64,000 bases of DNA from contig NZ_LR134376.1 of NCBI RefSeq assembly GCF_900637545.1, positions 4,028,001-4,092,000 on the forward strand, given 5' to 3'. This document shows positions 41,445 to 53,459 of this stretch, piece after piece. Under the pieces are notes generated by a model. The model ran no database searches. It was given only the letters and a program-made list of their open reading frames with translations, and was not told the origin of the DNA. The stretch comes from Aeromonas encheleia (lineage in GTDB: Bacteria; Pseudomonadota; Gammaproteobacteria; Enterobacterales; Aeromonadaceae). The position numbers were made by a program, and so were the translations under genes. Position 1 is the first letter of the stretch, and the number at the start of each line of letters is the position of its first letter.

Positions 41445-42899
41445 TCAGGCACCGGATTTCATGCTATCCACGCTCAATTTCATCTCACCGAGGCGACGCG
41501 CCAGGGCACCGACGTTCCCCGCGCCCTGAGTCAGCACCAGATCCCCTTCACCGATCAGCTCCGCCAGCACCGCAGGCACATCGTCCGGCGTTGCGACAAA
41601 GATGGGTTCCAGACTGCCGCGGGAGCGGATGGTGCGACAGAGGGCGCGGCCGTCGGCCCCCGGGATCGGCTCCTCACCGGCGGCATACACCTCCAGCATC
41701 ACCAACACGTCCACCTTGGAGAGCACGTCGGCAAAATCTTCATAGAGATCCCGGGTCCGGCTGTAACGGTGTGGCTGGAACACCATGACCAGGCGCTTCT
41801 CGGGCCAGCCGGCGCGGGCGGCATTGATGGTCACCTTCACCTCGCTCGGGTGGTGACCGTAGTCATCTACCAGCATGGCCTTGCCACGACCGGTCTCGAA
41901 CTCGCCATATTGCTGGAAGCGGCGACCCACCCCCTCGAACTTGGAAAGCGCCAGGATGATGGCCTCGTCGCCGATCCCGTCTTCGGTTGCGACCGCGATG
42001 GCGGCGGCGGCGTTGAGCGCGTTGTGCACCCCCGGCAGATTGAGGGTCACCTGCAGCTCACCGGCACCAGCGCGACGCACCCGGAAGCGGCTGCGATTGC
42101 TGGTCTGCACGAAGTCCAGCACCTGCACGTCGGCATCAGCGGACAGACCGTAGGTGATGGTAGGACGGCCGATCTCCGGCAGCAGGCCACGGATCACGGG
42201 ATCATCCACGCACACCACGGCCAATCCGTAGAACGGCAGGTTGTGCAGGAAGTCGATGAAGGTGGACTTCAGCTTGGAGAAGTCGCCGCCGTAGGTGTCC
42301 ATGTGATCCGCTTCGATGTTGGTCACTATGGATACCATGGGCTGCAGATGCAGGAAGGAGGCATCGCTCTCGTCCGCTTCGGCGATCAGGTAACGGCTGC
42401 TGCCCAGGCGTGCATTGGTACCGGCGCTGTTGAGCAGGCCGCCGATGACGAAGGTGGGATCCCGGTCGGCCTCGGCATAGATGCTCGCCACCAGACTGGT
42501 GGTGGTGGTCTTGCCATGGGTGCCGGCGACGGCGACGCCGTGACGGAAGCGCATCAGCTCGGCCAGCATCTCGGCACGGCGCACCACTGGGATGCGCAAC
42601 TCACGGGCGGCCAGCAGCTCGGGGTTGTCCTGCTTGATGGCGGTCGACACCACCACCACGCTCGCCTCGTTCACATGCTCGGCGCTGTGGCCTACGAAGA
42701 TGTGGGCACCAAGCGAAGCCAGCCGTTCGGTCACCGCATTGCGCGACAGATCGGAGCCGGAGATCTGATACCCCTCGTTGGCAAGCACCTCGGCGATCCC
42801 GCCCATACCGGCGCCACCGATGCCGATAAAGTGAATGCGGCGCACGCGGCGCATTTCGGGGATCACGGTACGCAGTTTTGCCAGTTCAACCTTGGTCAT
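41445..42899 (-). CDS. murC: UDP-N-acetylmuramate--L-alanine ligase
   Basis: 484 residues with the Rossmann start [20 protein letters not shown] loop GTHGKTTT and the Mur-ligase DYGHHPSE motif. It adds L-Ala to UDP-MurNAc, the first amino acid of the stem peptide. It follows murG by 9 bases. Confidence 0.98.
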   Translation of the reverse strand: MTKVELAKLRTVIPEMRRVRRIHFIGIGGAGMGGIAEVLANEGYQISGSDLSRNAVTERLASLGAHIFVGHSAEHVNEASVVVVSTAIKQDNPELLAARELRIPVVRRAEMLAELMRFRHGVAVAGTHGKTTTTSLVASIYAEADRDPTFVIGGLLNSAGTNARLGSSRYLIAEADESDASFLHLQPMVSIVTNIEADHMDTYGGDFSKLKSTFIDFLHNLPFYGLAVVCVDDPVIRGLLPEIGRPTITYGLSADADVQVLDFVQTSNRSRFRVRRAGAGELQVTLNLPGVHNALNAAAAIAVATEDGIGDEAIILALSKFEGVGRRFQQYGEFETGRGKAMLVDDYGHHPSEVKVTINAARAGWPEKRLVMVFQPHRYSRTRDLYEDFADVLSKVDVLVMLEVYAAGEEPIPGADGRALCRTIRSRGSLEPIFVATPDDVPAVLAELIGEGDLVLTQGAGNVGALARRLGEMKLSVDSMKSGA

Positions 42900-42908
42900 A
42901 GTTCTCTC

Positions 42909-43976
42909 TCAGTCTGCCGCAAGCCGTTTGCATTCATCGGCAACCCGCTCGGCGGCATCGGTAATAGCGACGCGACGGGCGGCTTGGGCCATGTTCAATA
43001 GGGTTTCCCTGCGCCCGGCGAGCCAGGAGAGACGCGCGGCCAGAGAGGCCGTGGTCAGCTCGGATTGGGGCAGGAATTCGGCCGCACCGCCGTCGACCAG
43101 GGTCAGGGCGTTGCGGGTCTGATGATCGTCCACCGCGTGGGGCAGCGGCACGAAGATGGCGGCGACACCGGCGGCAGCCACCTCGGAGACCGTCAGGGCC
43201 CCCGCGCGGCACACCACCAGATCGGCCCAGGCATAGGCGTCGGCCATGTCCTTGATAAATTCACTCACCTCGGCATCGGCCCCCAGCCTGGCGTAAGCCT
43301 CCGCCACGGCGTCGCTATTGCCCTTGCCGCACTGGTGGCGCACCTGGATGGGCACACCGGCGGCGGCCACGGCAGGGGGCACCTGCTCGTTGAGCACCTT
43401 GGCACCCAGGCTGCCGCCGACGATCAGCAGGCGCAGCGGCTCGGCACTGCTGCGCAGCTGCGGATCCGGCAGGGCCACCACTTCCGGGCGTACCGGGTTG
43501 CCGACCACGGCGGTGCGACGGCTCGGCGCGAAGGCGCCGGGGAAGGCCATCAGCACCCGCTTGGCGAGGCGCGCCAGCAGCTTGTTGGTCATGCCGGCCG
43601 CCGCATTCTGCTCATGCAGCAGCAGGGGAATGCCGGACAGCCAGGCCGCGACGCCACCGGGGCCGGAGGCGAAGCCCCCCATGCCGAGCACCACGTCCGG
43701 GCGAATGGTCTTGAGCACCTTGCGGGCCTGCAGCACGGATTTCACGATGCGGTAGGGCGCGGCCAGCAGTCGCTTGATGCCGTTGCCACGCACCCCCTGG
43801 ATGTCGATGAAGGAGATGGGATAACCGTGGGCGGGCACCAGCTCGGCCTCCATCCGGTCGGCGGTACCGAGCCAATGAATGGTCCAGCCCTGGGCCTTGA
43901 GGCGATCGGCCACTGCCAGCCCGGGGAACACATGACCCCCGGTACCGCCTGCCATCACCAGTAGCGTCTTGCTCAC
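42909..43976 (-). CDS. murG: UDP-GlcNAc:lipid I transferase (MurG)
   Basis: 355 residues, GT-B fold, with the N-terminal glycine-rich loop [14 protein letters not shown] and the nucleotide-sugar motif [23 protein letters not shown] split over about residues 262-286. It makes lipid II at the inner membrane face. The start is GTG at 43976, overlapping the ftsW stop (GTGA), so translation is coupled. Confidence 0.97.
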   Translation of the reverse strand: MSKTLLVMAGGTGGHVFPGLAVADRLKAQGWTIHWLGTADRMEAELVPAHGYPISFIDIQGVRGNGIKRLLAAPYRIVKSVLQARKVLKTIRPDVVLGMGGFASGPGGVAAWLSGIPLLLHEQNAAAGMTNKLLARLAKRVLMAFPGAFAPSRRTAVVGNPVRPEVVALPDPQLRSSAEPLRLLIVGGSLGAKVLNEQVPPAVAAAGVPIQVRHQCGKGNSDAVAEAYARLGADAEVSEFIKDMADAYAWADLVVCRAGALTVSEVAAAGVAAIFVPLPHAVDDHQTRNALTLVDGGAAEFLPQSELTTASLAARLSWLAGRRETLLNMAQAARRVAITDAAERVADECKRLAAD

Positions 43977-45157
43977 GAAACCTCCCGCACGCGCGCCTGG
44001 GCACTGGCCTGGCGCAACTCGAAATCGATACGAATCAACATGCTCACCGCCACCATCATGATGATGAGACTGGAACCACCGTAACTGACCAGGGGCAGGG
44101 TCAGGCCCTTGGTCGGCATCATGCCGCTGGCCGCGCCGACGTTGACGAAGGTCTGGAAGCTGAACCAGATGCCGATGCCGATGGCCAGATAGCCCTCATA
44201 CAACTTCTCGGCCACCAGCGCCTGATGGCCGAGTCGCAATGCCTTGTACGCAAGTGCAAAGATGAGGAGAAGCGCGCCCAGCACGCCCACATACCCCAGC
44301 TCCTCCCCCAGGATGGCGAACACGAAGTCGGTGTGCGCCTCCGGCAGGTATTCCATCTTCTGGATGGAGTTGCCTAGCCCCTCGCCAAACCAGCTGCCAC
44401 GACCGAATGCCATCAGCGACTGGGTCAGCTGATAACCGCTGCCGAACGGGTCGGCCCAAGGGTCGAGGAAGGAGGTCACTCGCCGCATCCGGTAGGGCTC
44501 GGCGATGATCAGGGTCACCACGGCGCTCACCCCGACCAGGATGAGGCCGATGAACTGCACTAGCCGCGCCCCTGCCAGGAACAACATGCCAAGGGAGGTC
44601 ACGAACATCACCACCACCGAGCCCAGATCCGGCTGGGCCAGCAGCAAGATGGCCACCACGAACAGCACCGCCATGGGCTTCATGAAGCCGATGAAGCGCT
44701 CACGCACCTCGTTCTGGCGGCGCACCAGATAGCCCGCCAAGTAGACAAACAGCGCCAGCTTGCCAAATTCCGCAGGCTGCAGGTTGAAGGGGCCGAGCGG
44801 CAGCCAGCGGATAGAACCGTTGACGCTGCGGCCCACCAGCAGCACCAGCACCAACATCAGGATGGCAAGCAACAGCATAGGGCTGTTGTATTGCTGCCAG
44901 CGCGCCATCGGCACCTGCAGCACGAACCAGGAGATGCCGAGCGCCATCACCAGGAACAGGCCGTGACGCTTCACGAACATGAAGGGGTCGTTGTTGATGG
45001 CGATCCCCTCCGGAATGGAGGCCGACGCCACTATCACCAGGCCCACCGACATCAGCGCCAGCGCCAGCACCACCAGCTGCCGATCGTAGAGACCGGCGGG
45101 GCGCGCCGGTAACAACCAGCGTTGCAGCAGAGCTGCGATGGTGCGCAGGGCATTCAT
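43973..45157 (-). CDS. ftsW: SEDS-family septal peptidoglycan polymerase FtsW
   Basis: 394 residues, about ten TMs. Conserved SEDS segments are present: [20 protein letters not shown], the catalytic-Asp region AQPDLGSV, and the final [15 protein letters not shown]. It polymerises glycan with FtsI. Its ATG overlaps the murD stop (ATGA). Confidence 0.97.
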   Translation of the reverse strand: MNALRTIAALLQRWLLPARPAGLYDRQLVVLALALMSVGLVIVASASIPEGIAINNDPFMFVKRHGLFLVMALGISWFVLQVPMARWQQYNSPMLLLAILMLVLVLLVGRSVNGSIRWLPLGPFNLQPAEFGKLALFVYLAGYLVRRQNEVRERFIGFMKPMAVLFVVAILLLAQPDLGSVVVMFVTSLGMLFLAGARLVQFIGLILVGVSAVVTLIIAEPYRMRRVTSFLDPWADPFGSGYQLTQSLMAFGRGSWFGEGLGNSIQKMEYLPEAHTDFVFAILGEELGYVGVLGALLLIFALAYKALRLGHQALVAEKLYEGYLAIGIGIWFSFQTFVNVGAASGMMPTKGLTLPLVSYGGSSLIIMMVAVSMLIRIDFELRQASAQARVREVS

Positions 45158-46437
45158 AGGGCCAGCACCAGTTCGGTGAAGCGATCGCCACGGGCTTCGA
45201 AGGATTTGAACTGATCCAGGCTGGCGCAGGCCGGCGCCAGCAGCACCCAGTCGCCGGGTCTGGCGTCGGCGGCGGCCTTGGCGACGGCGGCAGCGAGATC
45301 GGCGACCCGTTCGGTCTGCTCACCCAGGGCGAGCAGCACCTCGGCGTCCTGGCCGAAGCAGTACAGGTGATCGATCTGGTTGCCGAGCAGCGCCTGCACC
45401 GGGCCAAAGTCCTGGCCCTTGCCCTGGCCACCGGCCAGCAGCAGCAGCCGGCCCTTGACCGATTCGCGCACGCCGGCCACGGCCGCCAGGGTCGCCCCCA
45501 CGTTGGTGGCCTTGGAGTCGTTGATCCAGCGCACCCCGTTTACCTCCCGCACGAAGCGGGCACGGTGGGGCAGGCCCTCGAAGCGGCGCAGCACCCGCAG
45601 CTGTGGCTCACGGGGGATGCCGACCGCATCGCACAGGGCCATGGCCGCCAGGGCATTGGCCTGGTTGTGGGCACCGACGATCTTCATCTCGTCGACGGCC
45701 AGCAGCGGCTCCCCGTGCAGGGTCAACCAGTGGCGGCCGTCCAGCAGGCAGCGGCCGTAGCCGTTGCAATCCAGGCCGAAGCTCTGCCACACCTGACCCA
45801 CGTCGGGCAGAGTCTGGGCATCGTCACGGTTGATCAGTATGTGTTGGGAATGCTGATGGATCTCCTGCTTGGCGGCGCGATAGTCGGCCATGCCGGCGTA
45901 GCGATCCATATGATCTTCACTGAGGTTTAGCACCACCGAGGCGGCGGCACGCAGGCTGTGGGTGGTCTCCAGCTGGAAGCTGGAGAGCTCCAGCACGCAG
46001 AGATCCATGGGCTGCTTGAGCAGCTCCAGCGCCGGGGTGCCGATGTTGCCACCGACCCCGACCTTGAGGCCCGCCTCGGCGATCATCTCACCGACCAGGG
46101 TGGTCACTGTGCTCTTGCCGTTGGAGCCGGTGATGGCGATGACCGGCACCTGGGTCTCGCGCACGAACAGCTCGATGTCGCCGATGATGCGCACCCCGAA
46201 CTCGGCCGCGGCCTGCAGCTCGGGGGTGGCCAGGGCGATGCCCGGGCTCGCCACTATCATGTGGGCCAGCTTGAGCCGATCGGCGTCCAACCCCTGGACG
46301 AGTTCCACCCCGGCCGGCAGTTGTTCCCGGCCTGGCGGATTGGCTCGCGTATCCATCACCAGCGGCGTCACGCCGCGGCTCAGGAAGTAGTCGACGCAGG
46401 AGAGTCCGGTTTTACCGAGTCCGATGATGATGACCAT
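45154..46437 (-). CDS. murD: UDP-N-acetylmuramoyl-L-alanine--D-glutamate ligase
   Basis: 427 residues. [14 protein letters not shown] is the N-terminal dinucleotide-like fold, GSNGKSTV the ATP loop and [11 protein letters not shown] a substrate-site motif. It adds D-Glu. Three bases separate it from mraY. Confidence 0.97.
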   Translation of the reverse strand: MVIIIGLGKTGLSCVDYFLSRGVTPLVMDTRANPPGREQLPAGVELVQGLDADRLKLAHMIVASPGIALATPELQAAAEFGVRIIGDIELFVRETQVPVIAITGSNGKSTVTTLVGEMIAEAGLKVGVGGNIGTPALELLKQPMDLCVLELSSFQLETTHSLRAAASVVLNLSEDHMDRYAGMADYRAAKQEIHQHSQHILINRDDAQTLPDVGQVWQSFGLDCNGYGRCLLDGRHWLTLHGEPLLAVDEMKIVGAHNQANALAAMALCDAVGIPREPQLRVLRRFEGLPHRARFVREVNGVRWINDSKATNVGATLAAVAGVRESVKGRLLLLAGGQGKGQDFGPVQALLGNQIDHLYCFGQDAEVLLALGEQTERVADLAAAVAKAAADARPGDWVLLAPACASLDQFKSFEARGDRFTELVLAL

Positions 46438-46440
46438 GGC

Positions 46441-47523
46441 TTACCTCACCTTCAGGGTGGCGAGGCCGAGCAACACCAGCATGAGGGTGATGATCCAGAA
46501 GCGCACTATCACACGCGGCTCCGGCCAACCCTTCTTCTCATAATGGTGATGGATCGGGGCCATGCGGAAGATCCGCACGCCGCGCAGCTTGTAGGAACCC
46601 ACCTGCAGGATCACCGAGACGGTCTCCATCACGAAGACGCCACCCATGATCACCAGCAGGAACTCCTGACGCACCAGCACGGCTATGGTGCCGAGGGCAC
46701 CGCCCAACGCCAGCGAGCCGACGTCGCCCATGAAGACCTGGGCCGGGTAGGTGTTGAACCAGAGGAAGCCAAGACCCGCGCCGACGATGGCGGTACAGAC
46801 GATCACCAGCTCGGAGGTATAGGGTACGTAGGGGATGTGCAGGTAGTTGGCGAAGTTGACGTTGCCGGTCGCCCAGGCGATCAGGGCGAAGCCCCCCGCC
46901 ACCATCACGGTCGGCATGATGGCCAGACCATCCAGGCCGTCGGTCAGGTTGACCGCGTTGGAGGTACCGACGATGACGAAGTAGGTCAGCACGATGAACA
47001 TCAGGCCGAGCTGCGGCATCACATCCTTGAGGAAGGGCACCACCAGCTGGGTCTGGCCATCATGGGTGGCCGTGGCGTAGAGGAACACCGCCACCCCCAG
47101 CGCGACCGCCGACTGCCAGAAGTACTTCCAGCGGGCGATCAGACCGTCGGTATTCTTGCGCACCACCTTGAGGTAGTCGTCGGCGAAGCCGATGGCACCG
47201 TAGGCGCCGAGCACGAACAGCACCAGCCAGACATAGGGGTTGTCGAGGCGGCTCCAGAGCAGCACCGAGGTGAAGATGGCGGCGATGATCATCAGGCCGC
47301 CCATGGTCGGGGTGCCTTTCTTGCTGAGGTGAGACTCAGGACCGTCGTTGCGGATCACCTGGCCGAACTTCATGATCTGCAGGCGGCGGATGAGGCGAGG
47401 CCCCATCCAGAGCGCCACCGCCAGACCGGTGATGATCGACAGGATGGCGCGAAACGTCAGGTAGGAGAAGACGTTGAAGAAGGTGAAGTGCGGGGTGAGC
47501 AGTTCCGCCAGCCAGACTAGCAT
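46441..47523 (-). CDS. mraY: Phospho-N-acetylmuramoyl-pentapeptide transferase
   Basis: 360 residues with ten predicted TMs. The three MraY signatures are present: [29 protein letters not shown] and the [11 protein letters not shown] near the end. It transfers phospho-MurNAc-pentapeptide to undecaprenyl phosphate, making lipid I. It starts within the last codons of murF (7-base overlap). Confidence 0.98.
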   Translation of the reverse strand: MLVWLAELLTPHFTFFNVFSYLTFRAILSIITGLAVALWMGPRLIRRLQIMKFGQVIRNDGPESHLSKKGTPTMGGLMIIAAIFTSVLLWSRLDNPYVWLVLFVLGAYGAIGFADDYLKVVRKNTDGLIARWKYFWQSAVALGVAVFLYATATHDGQTQLVVPFLKDVMPQLGLMFIVLTYFVIVGTSNAVNLTDGLDGLAIMPTVMVAGGFALIAWATGNVNFANYLHIPYVPYTSELVIVCTAIVGAGLGFLWFNTYPAQVFMGDVGSLALGGALGTIAVLVRQEFLLVIMGGVFVMETVSVILQVGSYKLRGVRIFRMAPIHHHYEKKGWPEPRVIVRFWIITLMLVLLGLATLKVR

Positions 47524-48872
47524 GTGGCTGACTCCTGACGGTCAGCGACCATCTTGACGATATCTTCCATGCGGGAGCCGCGGGCCCCCTTGACCAGAAT
47601 CGAAATTTCTTGATGTGTATTTATCATTTGCGCAAGCACTTCAAACAACGACGCCTTGTTATCGAAATGTCGGCCAGCCGCGGCATCTGCGGTGTGGCGA
47701 CTCTGTTCCCCTACTGTCAGCACGGCGTCAAGACCGCGCTCGCGGGCGTGGCGTCCGACCCGGGCGTGTTGCTCGGCAGACTCCTCACCCAACTCCTTCA
47801 TGTCACCGAATACCAGCACCTTGTAGCCGCCCATGGCGGTCAGGGCATCGATGCCTGCCAGCACGGACTCCACGCTGGCGTTGTAGGTGTCATCCACCAG
47901 GGTGAGACCACCCCAGCGCTGCACGCAGAAGCGGCCCTTGACCGGCGCCATCTGCTCCAGTCCCGCCTTGACGGAAGCGAGCGAGGCACCCAGCGCCAAG
48001 CAACCGGCGGTGGCGGCCAGGGCGTTGGCCACGTTGTGACGGCCGGGAATGGCCAGGGTCAGGCTCACTTCCCCCTGCGGGGTCACCAGCACGCACTCGG
48101 CGCAGCCTGACGCATTGAAACGAATGTCGCGGGCATGGAATGGCTGGCTTCGATCCTCGATGGAGAAGGCGCAGTGAATGCCCTTCTCCTGCCACTTTGG
48201 CCAGAACTCGTTGTCGGCGTTGACGATAGCCGTCCCCTGCTCGCCCAGGCCGGCGAAGATCTCGCTCTTGGCGTGGAAGACGCCCTCGAGGGAACCGAAT
48301 CCCTCCAGATGCGCGGCCGCCACGTTGTTGATGATGGCGGCATCGGGTTTGACCAAGGAGGTGGTCCAGGCGATCTCGCCAGGATGATTCGCCCCCAGCT
48401 CCAGCACCGCAAATCTGTGTTGCGGCTCGAGGCGCAGCAGGGTGAGCGGCACCCCCACTTCGTTGTTGAAGTTGCCGGCGGTGGCCAGCACCTCCCCTTC
48501 GTGGCGCAGGATGGCGGTCGCCATCTCCTTGACCGTGGTCTTGCCACAGCTGCCGGTGATCGCCAGCACCTTGGGGTTGAGGCGCTCGCGCACCAGCTTG
48601 CCGAGCCGCCCCAGCCCCTTGAGGCTGTCGGCGACGATCAGCTGGGGAATGGCCAGCGGCAGCTCGCGCTCCACCAGCAGGGCCGAGGCCCCGGCGGCGA
48701 CGGCCTGATCGCAGAAGTCGTGGGCATCGAAACGCTCGCCGCGCAGCGCAACAAAGAGTGCGCCCGCACCCAGGGTACGGGTGTCGGTACTGACCGCCGT
48801 GATCGCCGCGTCGTCACCAATCAGACGGGCATCGAGCACCTGCGCCAGGTCGGCAAGCCTGAGGGTCATCAT
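47517..48872 (-). CDS. murF: UDP-MurNAc-tripeptide--D-alanyl-D-alanine ligase
   Basis: 451 residues: ATP loop [24 protein letters not shown] and [10 protein letters not shown] mark the family. It adds D-Ala-D-Ala, which must come from a Ddl ligase encoded elsewhere because ddlB is not in this cluster. The frame opens ATG-ATG; the first overlaps the murE stop. Confidence 0.97.
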   Translation of the reverse strand: MMTLRLADLAQVLDARLIGDDAAITAVSTDTRTLGAGALFVALRGERFDAHDFCDQAVAAGASALLVERELPLAIPQLIVADSLKGLGRLGKLVRERLNPKVLAITGSCGKTTVKEMATAILRHEGEVLATAGNFNNEVGVPLTLLRLEPQHRFAVLELGANHPGEIAWTTSLVKPDAAIINNVAAAHLEGFGSLEGVFHAKSEIFAGLGEQGTAIVNADNEFWPKWQEKGIHCAFSIEDRSQPFHARDIRFNASGCAECVLVTPQGEVSLTLAIPGRHNVANALAATAGCLALGASLASVKAGLEQMAPVKGRFCVQRWGGLTLVDDTYNASVESVLAGIDALTAMGGYKVLVFGDMKELGEESAEQHARVGRHARERGLDAVLTVGEQSRHTADAAAGRHFDNKASLFEVLAQMINTHQEISILVKGARGSRMEDIVKMVADRQESATC

Positions 48873-50353
48873 GTGAATGACTCCAATAATGTGTGCAAGG
48901 CGGCCGCGACGGTTTCCCGGTCGCTGTAGTGCCGCTTGTCGGTTCCAATGATCTGATAATCCTCGTGACCCTTACCGGCCACCAGGATGATGTCCTGTGT
49001 GCTCGCCTGACCGATGGCCAGATTGATCGCCTTGACCCTGTCGTGCTCGATCTGCACCGAGTCGGGATCGCGAAGACCCGCCACCATGTCCGCCATGATC
49101 TGGGCCGGCTCCTCGGTACGGGGATTGTCGTCGGTCAGGATCACGCGATCCGCATGCAGCTCCGCCATGGCGGCCATCATGGGACGCTTGCCGCGATCCC
49201 GGTCGCCACCACAGCCCACCAGACACCAGAGTTGGCCCTCGCAGTGCACCCGCAGGGCCTGCAACGCTTTCTCCAGCGCATCCGGGGTATGGGCATAATC
49301 GACCACGGCGAGCGGCGCCTTGCCGCCCCCGAAGCACTCCATGCGGCCGGTCACCGGCTGCAATTGCGGCGCGCTGGCCAGCAGCGCATCGAAGTCGTAA
49401 CCGAGCACCAGCATGGCACCCATCGCCGCCAGCACATTGCTGACGTTGAAGCGGCCGAGCAAGGGGGCGGATAATACACCATTCCCCCAGCTGGAGTTAA
49501 TCCTGGTGTGAAAACCTTGTTGGTGAAAATGGGGATCCTGCGCCGTTAACTGTCGCCCAGGATGGTTTTCAATCGGGCCATTCACCCCGAACGCCACGGC
49601 CTCGGGATAACGTGCCAGCCATGCCTGCCCCACCTCGTCGTCGGCATTGATGACCGCATTGGCTTCCTCGACCAGCTTGAGCAGCTCTTCCTTGGCGGCG
49701 CCATAAGCCTCCATGGTGCCGTGATAGTCCAGATGATCCCGGCTCAGGTTGGTAAACACGGTCGCCGCGAAGGGCAGCGCCGCCACCCGATGCTGCACCA
49801 GACCGTGGCTGGAGACCTCCATCGCCACCAAATCCGCCCCCTGCCGTTGCAGGGCCGCCAGATTCGCCTGCACCTGCAGGGCGCTGCCGGTGGTGTTTTC
49901 CGCTTCCACCAGCTCACCGAACAGACCGTTGCCGACCGTGCCCATCACCCCGGCCTTGCCCCCCAGCAGGGTGCGCCAGTTCGCCACCAGCAGCGCCGTG
50001 GTGCTCTTGCCATTGGTGCCGGTGATGCCCACCAGTTGCAGCTGGCTGGCGGGTTGGCCGTAGAAATCGCCGGCCAGGCCGGAGAGACGAGCGGGCAAAT
50101 GGGGGATCCCGAAACAGGGCACCGCCAGGGTTGGCGCCACAAATTCTCCATCCTCCTCAAACAGGACGGCGGTCGCTCCCTGAGCCACCGCCTGTTCGAT
50201 GAAGCGTCTGCCATCCATCTGGTGGCCTCGAATGGCCACGAAGAGGCAACCGGGCCCGACCCGCCGGCTGTCCAGCTGGAGGTCGGTGAGGGGGAGCGCC
50301 GGGGCAGAGATGCCGAGGGGGCGCAGCAGTTGATCAAGCGCGCGGGACAACAT
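48869..50353 (-). CDS. murE: UDP-MurNAc-L-Ala-D-Glu--meso-diaminopimelate ligase
   Basis: 494 residues. ATP loop GITGTNGKST is followed by the DNPRTEEP motif that selects meso-diaminopimelate over lysine. It adds the third stem residue. 98 bases separate it from ftsI, the largest gap within this part of the dcw cluster, with no clear promoter or terminator seen. Confidence 0.97.
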   Translation of the reverse strand: MLSRALDQLLRPLGISAPALPLTDLQLDSRRVGPGCLFVAIRGHQMDGRRFIEQAVAQGATAVLFEEDGEFVAPTLAVPCFGIPHLPARLSGLAGDFYGQPASQLQLVGITGTNGKSTTALLVANWRTLLGGKAGVMGTVGNGLFGELVEAENTTGSALQVQANLAALQRQGADLVAMEVSSHGLVQHRVAALPFAATVFTNLSRDHLDYHGTMEAYGAAKEELLKLVEEANAVINADDEVGQAWLARYPEAVAFGVNGPIENHPGRQLTAQDPHFHQQGFHTRINSSWGNGVLSAPLLGRFNVSNVLAAMGAMLVLGYDFDALLASAPQLQPVTGRMECFGGGKAPLAVVDYAHTPDALEKALQALRVHCEGQLWCLVGCGGDRDRGKRPMMAAMAELHADRVILTDDNPRTEEPAQIMADMVAGLRDPDSVQIEHDRVKAINLAIGQASTQDIILVAGKGHEDYQIIGTDKRHYSDRETVAAALHTLLESFT

Positions 50354-50451
50354 GAGAAGCCTCCAACTGGGCAGGAATACAGGCGCCCGAACGGCGCGAC
50401 GACAGGGGAAAAGGCCCGCGACTTGGGTCGCGGGCGGGAGATTGTTGCCAA

Positions 50452-52206
50452 TCAGGTGCGTGGCGCGGCATTGGGAGCCTCCACACGGGCGAGTTTGGCG
50501 GGCACGGCAGGCGCTAGCCCATCGGGGCGAATGTTGAAGAGCTGCAGCACGCCGCCCATGGCCTCGGCAAAGGGCGGGGTCGCGACGGCACCGCCGTAGT
50601 AGGCGCTGCCCTTGGGCTCGTTGATCACCACCACCATGACGAAGCGGGGGTTGCTGGCCGGAGCGAAGCCGGCGAACCAGGCCATGTAGTCCTTGCCATA
50701 GCCCCCGGCGACGGCGACCTTGGCGGTACCACTCTTGCCGCCGACCCGGTAACCCGGGATCTGCGCCTTAGGGATGGCGTTGCTGACCACGTATTCCAGC
50801 GCCTGCAGCATGGCGGTGGCGTTGTTGTGGTCGATGACCTGCTCACCCTTGGGCGGCTGGGTCACCTTGATGATGGAGAGGGGCACCCGCTTGCCCTTGT
50901 TGGCCAGGGTGGCATAGGCGGAGGCCAGCTGCAGCGGGGTGACCCGCAGGCCATAGCCGAATGACAGGGTCGCCCGCTCGATATCGGACCAGCGGCGACG
51001 CTGGGGCAGCATGCCGCTGCTCTCGCCCATCAGGCCGCTGCCGGTGTCCATGCCGAAGCCGACCATGCTGAGGGTGTTGATCATCTCCTGGGCGGGCATC
51101 CGCAGCGCGATGCGCGACATGCCGATGTTGGAGGAGTAGCGCAGGATGTCGTACAGATTGGTCGCCTTGTGAATGCTCACATCGCGGATCTGCTTGGCGC
51201 CGATGAACAGGGGGCCGCCCTGGATGGTGTCCTTCCAGCTGGTGACACCCGCCTGGAGTGCACTCAACAAGATCAATGGTTTGATGGTCGAACCCGGCTC
51301 ATAGGTATCGGTCACCACCCGGTTGCGCACCCGGAAGCTCTGGTACTGGCCACGGTTGTTCGGGTTGTAGGAGGGGGTATTGACCATGGCGAGCACCTCG
51401 CCGGTCTTCACGTCCAGCATCACCATGGAGCCGGAGGTGGCCTTGTTCTCGTCGGTGGCGCGCTTGAGCGCGCGATAGGCCAGTGCCTGCACCCGCTGAT
51501 CGATGCTCAGCTGCAGATCGTTGGAGTTCTTGCCCTCCTTGACCAGCCCGAGCCGCTCGATGACCCGGCCCTGGCGATCCTTGCGCACCCGCATCTCGCC
51601 CGGGGTCGCGGTCAGCCACTCGTTGTAGCTGCGCTCGATCCCCTCGATGCCGCTGCCATCTATGTTGGTCACCCCCACCAGGTGGGAACTGATCTCGCCG
51701 GTCGGATAGAAGCGACGAGCCTCGGGCCGCAGATAGATGCCCCCCAGCTTGAGACCCTTGATGTATTCCGCCACCGCCGGCGTCACCTGCCGCTGCAGGT
51801 AGACGAAGCGCTTGCTCGGGTTGGAGATGCGGTGCTTGAGGGTGTTGATGTCGAGCTTGAGCACGGCGGAGAGCGCCAGCCAGGCGCGCTCGTTATGGAT
51901 GGCACCGGACTCGTGCACCGTCTTGGGATCGGCCCAGACCGCCTCGACGGGCACCGACACCGCCAGCTGTTCGCCGTTGCGATCGGTGATCATGCCACGC
52001 ACCGCCTGGGTGGAGGTGGTACGCAGCGAGCGCATGTCCCCCTCCTGACGCAGGCGGTCCGGGTCGATCACCTGGATCCAGGCCAGCCGCAGGATCAAGC
52101 CGGCAAACGCGATGCCGATGAAGAACACCAGCGTGCGAAAGCGCCACGGATAGAGTGACGGGGCTTTGGCCTTGGGTGGGGCCTTGGTGGCGGCCTTGCG
52201 TTTCAT
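50452..52206 (-). CDS. ftsI: Septal transpeptidase FtsI (PBP3)
   Basis: 584 residues from the ATG at 52206 (MKRKAATKAPPKAK). One TM (about 24-42), a dimerisation domain, then the transpeptidase with active Ser306 in EPGSTIKPL, SSN and KSGTAKV motifs. The reading frame is open further upstream, but that overlaps ftsL and is not FtsI-like. FtsI cross-links septal peptidoglycan made by FtsW and is the aztreonam/cephalexin target. It overlaps ftsL by ATGA. Confidence 0.97.
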   Translation of the reverse strand: MKRKAATKAPPKAKAPSLYPWRFRTLVFFIGIAFAGLILRLAWIQVIDPDRLRQEGDMRSLRTTSTQAVRGMITDRNGEQLAVSVPVEAVWADPKTVHESGAIHNERAWLALSAVLKLDINTLKHRISNPSKRFVYLQRQVTPAVAEYIKGLKLGGIYLRPEARRFYPTGEISSHLVGVTNIDGSGIEGIERSYNEWLTATPGEMRVRKDRQGRVIERLGLVKEGKNSNDLQLSIDQRVQALAYRALKRATDENKATSGSMVMLDVKTGEVLAMVNTPSYNPNNRGQYQSFRVRNRVVTDTYEPGSTIKPLILLSALQAGVTSWKDTIQGGPLFIGAKQIRDVSIHKATNLYDILRYSSNIGMSRIALRMPAQEMINTLSMVGFGMDTGSGLMGESSGMLPQRRRWSDIERATLSFGYGLRVTPLQLASAYATLANKGKRVPLSIIKVTQPPKGEQVIDHNNATAMLQALEYVVSNAIPKAQIPGYRVGGKSGTAKVAVAGGYGKDYMAWFAGFAPASNPRFVMVVVINEPKGSAYYGGAVATPPFAEAMGGVLQLFNIRPDGLAPAVPAKLARVEAPNAAPRT

Positions 52207-52517
52207 GGTTGTGTTATTACCTTCTCGGTGGTCACCAGCGGGCGAGCCATCTGCAATTTGTCCATGGCCAGACTCGCCACCCGGGAGTGTTCGGCCAGGG
52301 TGCCCTGCTCCAGCAGCAGGTGTCGCCACTCGATGTTGAGCCTATCCTCTTCCGCCATCAGGTCATTTTGCTGGGCGGTCAGGCCGCGGGTCATGTTGGT
52401 CACTAGGATCACCGCAAAGGCGGTGAGCAGCACGGCAACGGATAGCACGATCTGCAGCTTGTGCCGCCAGAGATCGCCGATGATCTCCTTGGCCAGATGG
52501 ACACGCACCTCGCTCAT
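52203..52517 (-). CDS. ftsL: Cell division protein FtsL
   Basis: 104 residues: cytosolic head, TM (about 22-43), then a periplasmic leucine-zipper coiled coil (LTAQQNDLMAEEDRLNIEW...). It forms the FtsQLB complex. It lies 3 bases after rsmH and overlaps ftsI. Confidence 0.93.
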   Translation of the reverse strand: MSEVRVHLAKEIIGDLWRHKLQIVLSVAVLLTAFAVILVTNMTRGLTAQQNDLMAEEDRLNIEWRHLLLEQGTLAEHSRVASLAMDKLQMARPLVTTEKVITQP

Positions 52518-52520
52518 GAC

Positions 52521-53459
52521 TCAGTCCGCCAGCCGCTGGGCGACCCGCAGCACTGAGCTGCGGGATCGGGTATTTTCGGTGACTTCGTGCTCAGAAGGCT
52601 TGAGCGCCTTGCCGATCGCTTTCAATTTACGGCCACCGGCCAGCTGCGCCTCGGTCAGCGGGATGCCACGCGGCACCTCGGGTCCCTTCTCATGCTTGCG
52701 GATGAAGTGTTTGACCAGCCGGTCCTCCAGCGAATGGAAGCTGATGACGGAGAGGCGCCCCTCGGGAGCCAGTGCCTGCAGCGCGCCGTCCAGTGCGGTC
52801 TCGATCTCGTCCAGCTCGCTGTTGATATAGATGCGGATGGCCTGGAAGCTGCGGGTGGCGGCGTGCTTGCCCTTCTCCTTGCTCGGGTTGACCCGGGCGA
52901 TCATCTCCGCCAGCTGGCGGGTGCGCACATAGGGCTCGGTGACTCGATCGTGGACAATGGCACGGGCAATCTTCTTGGCGAAGCGCTCCTCGCCGAAGGT
53001 CTTCAAGACCCAGGCGATGTCGTCCACATCGGCCCTGGCCAGCCACTGCGCGGCGCTCTGGCCGCTGGTCGGGTCCATCCGCATGTCGAGCGGGCCGTCC
53101 TTCATGAAGCTGAAGCCGCGCTCGGCATCGTCAAGCTGGGGGGAAGAGACACCGAGATCCAGCAGGAAGCCGTCGACCTTGCCCAGCAGGCCGCGCTCGA
53201 CCAGATAGGTGGTGATGCCGGAGAAGGGACCGTGCACGATTTCGAAGCGGGGATCCTGGATCTTGGCGGCCTCGGCGATCGCCTGGGGATCCCGGTCGAT
53301 GGCGATCAGACGGCCGTTCGGGCCGAGCTGCTGGAGAATGAGACGAGAGTGACCACCCCGGCCAAAGGTACCGTCGACGTAGATGCCGTCCGGCTTGATG
53401 GCCAGCCCTTCGACGGCTTCGTGCAACAGCACTGTGATGTGTTCAGCGGCTTGGGTCAT
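52521..53459 (-). CDS. rsmH: 16S rRNA (cytosine-1402-N4) methyltransferase
   Basis: 312 residues. The SAM loop [12 protein letters not shown] and the substrate motif [18 protein letters not shown] identify RsmH (MraW). Its start codon directly follows the mraZ stop (TAA-ATG). It modifies the decoding centre of 16S rRNA. Confidence 0.97.
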   Translation of the reverse strand: MTQAAEHITVLLHEAVEGLAIKPDGIYVDGTFGRGGHSRLILQQLGPNGRLIAIDRDPQAIAEAAKIQDPRFEIVHGPFSGITTYLVERGLLGKVDGFLLDLGVSSPQLDDAERGFSFMKDGPLDMRMDPTSGQSAAQWLARADVDDIAWVLKTFGEERFAKKIARAIVHDRVTEPYVRTRQLAEMIARVNPSKEKGKHAATRSFQAIRIYINSELDEIETALDGALQALAPEGRLSVISFHSLEDRLVKHFIRKHEKGPEVPRGIPLTEAQLAGGRKLKAIGKALKPSEHEVTENTRSRSSVLRVAQRLAD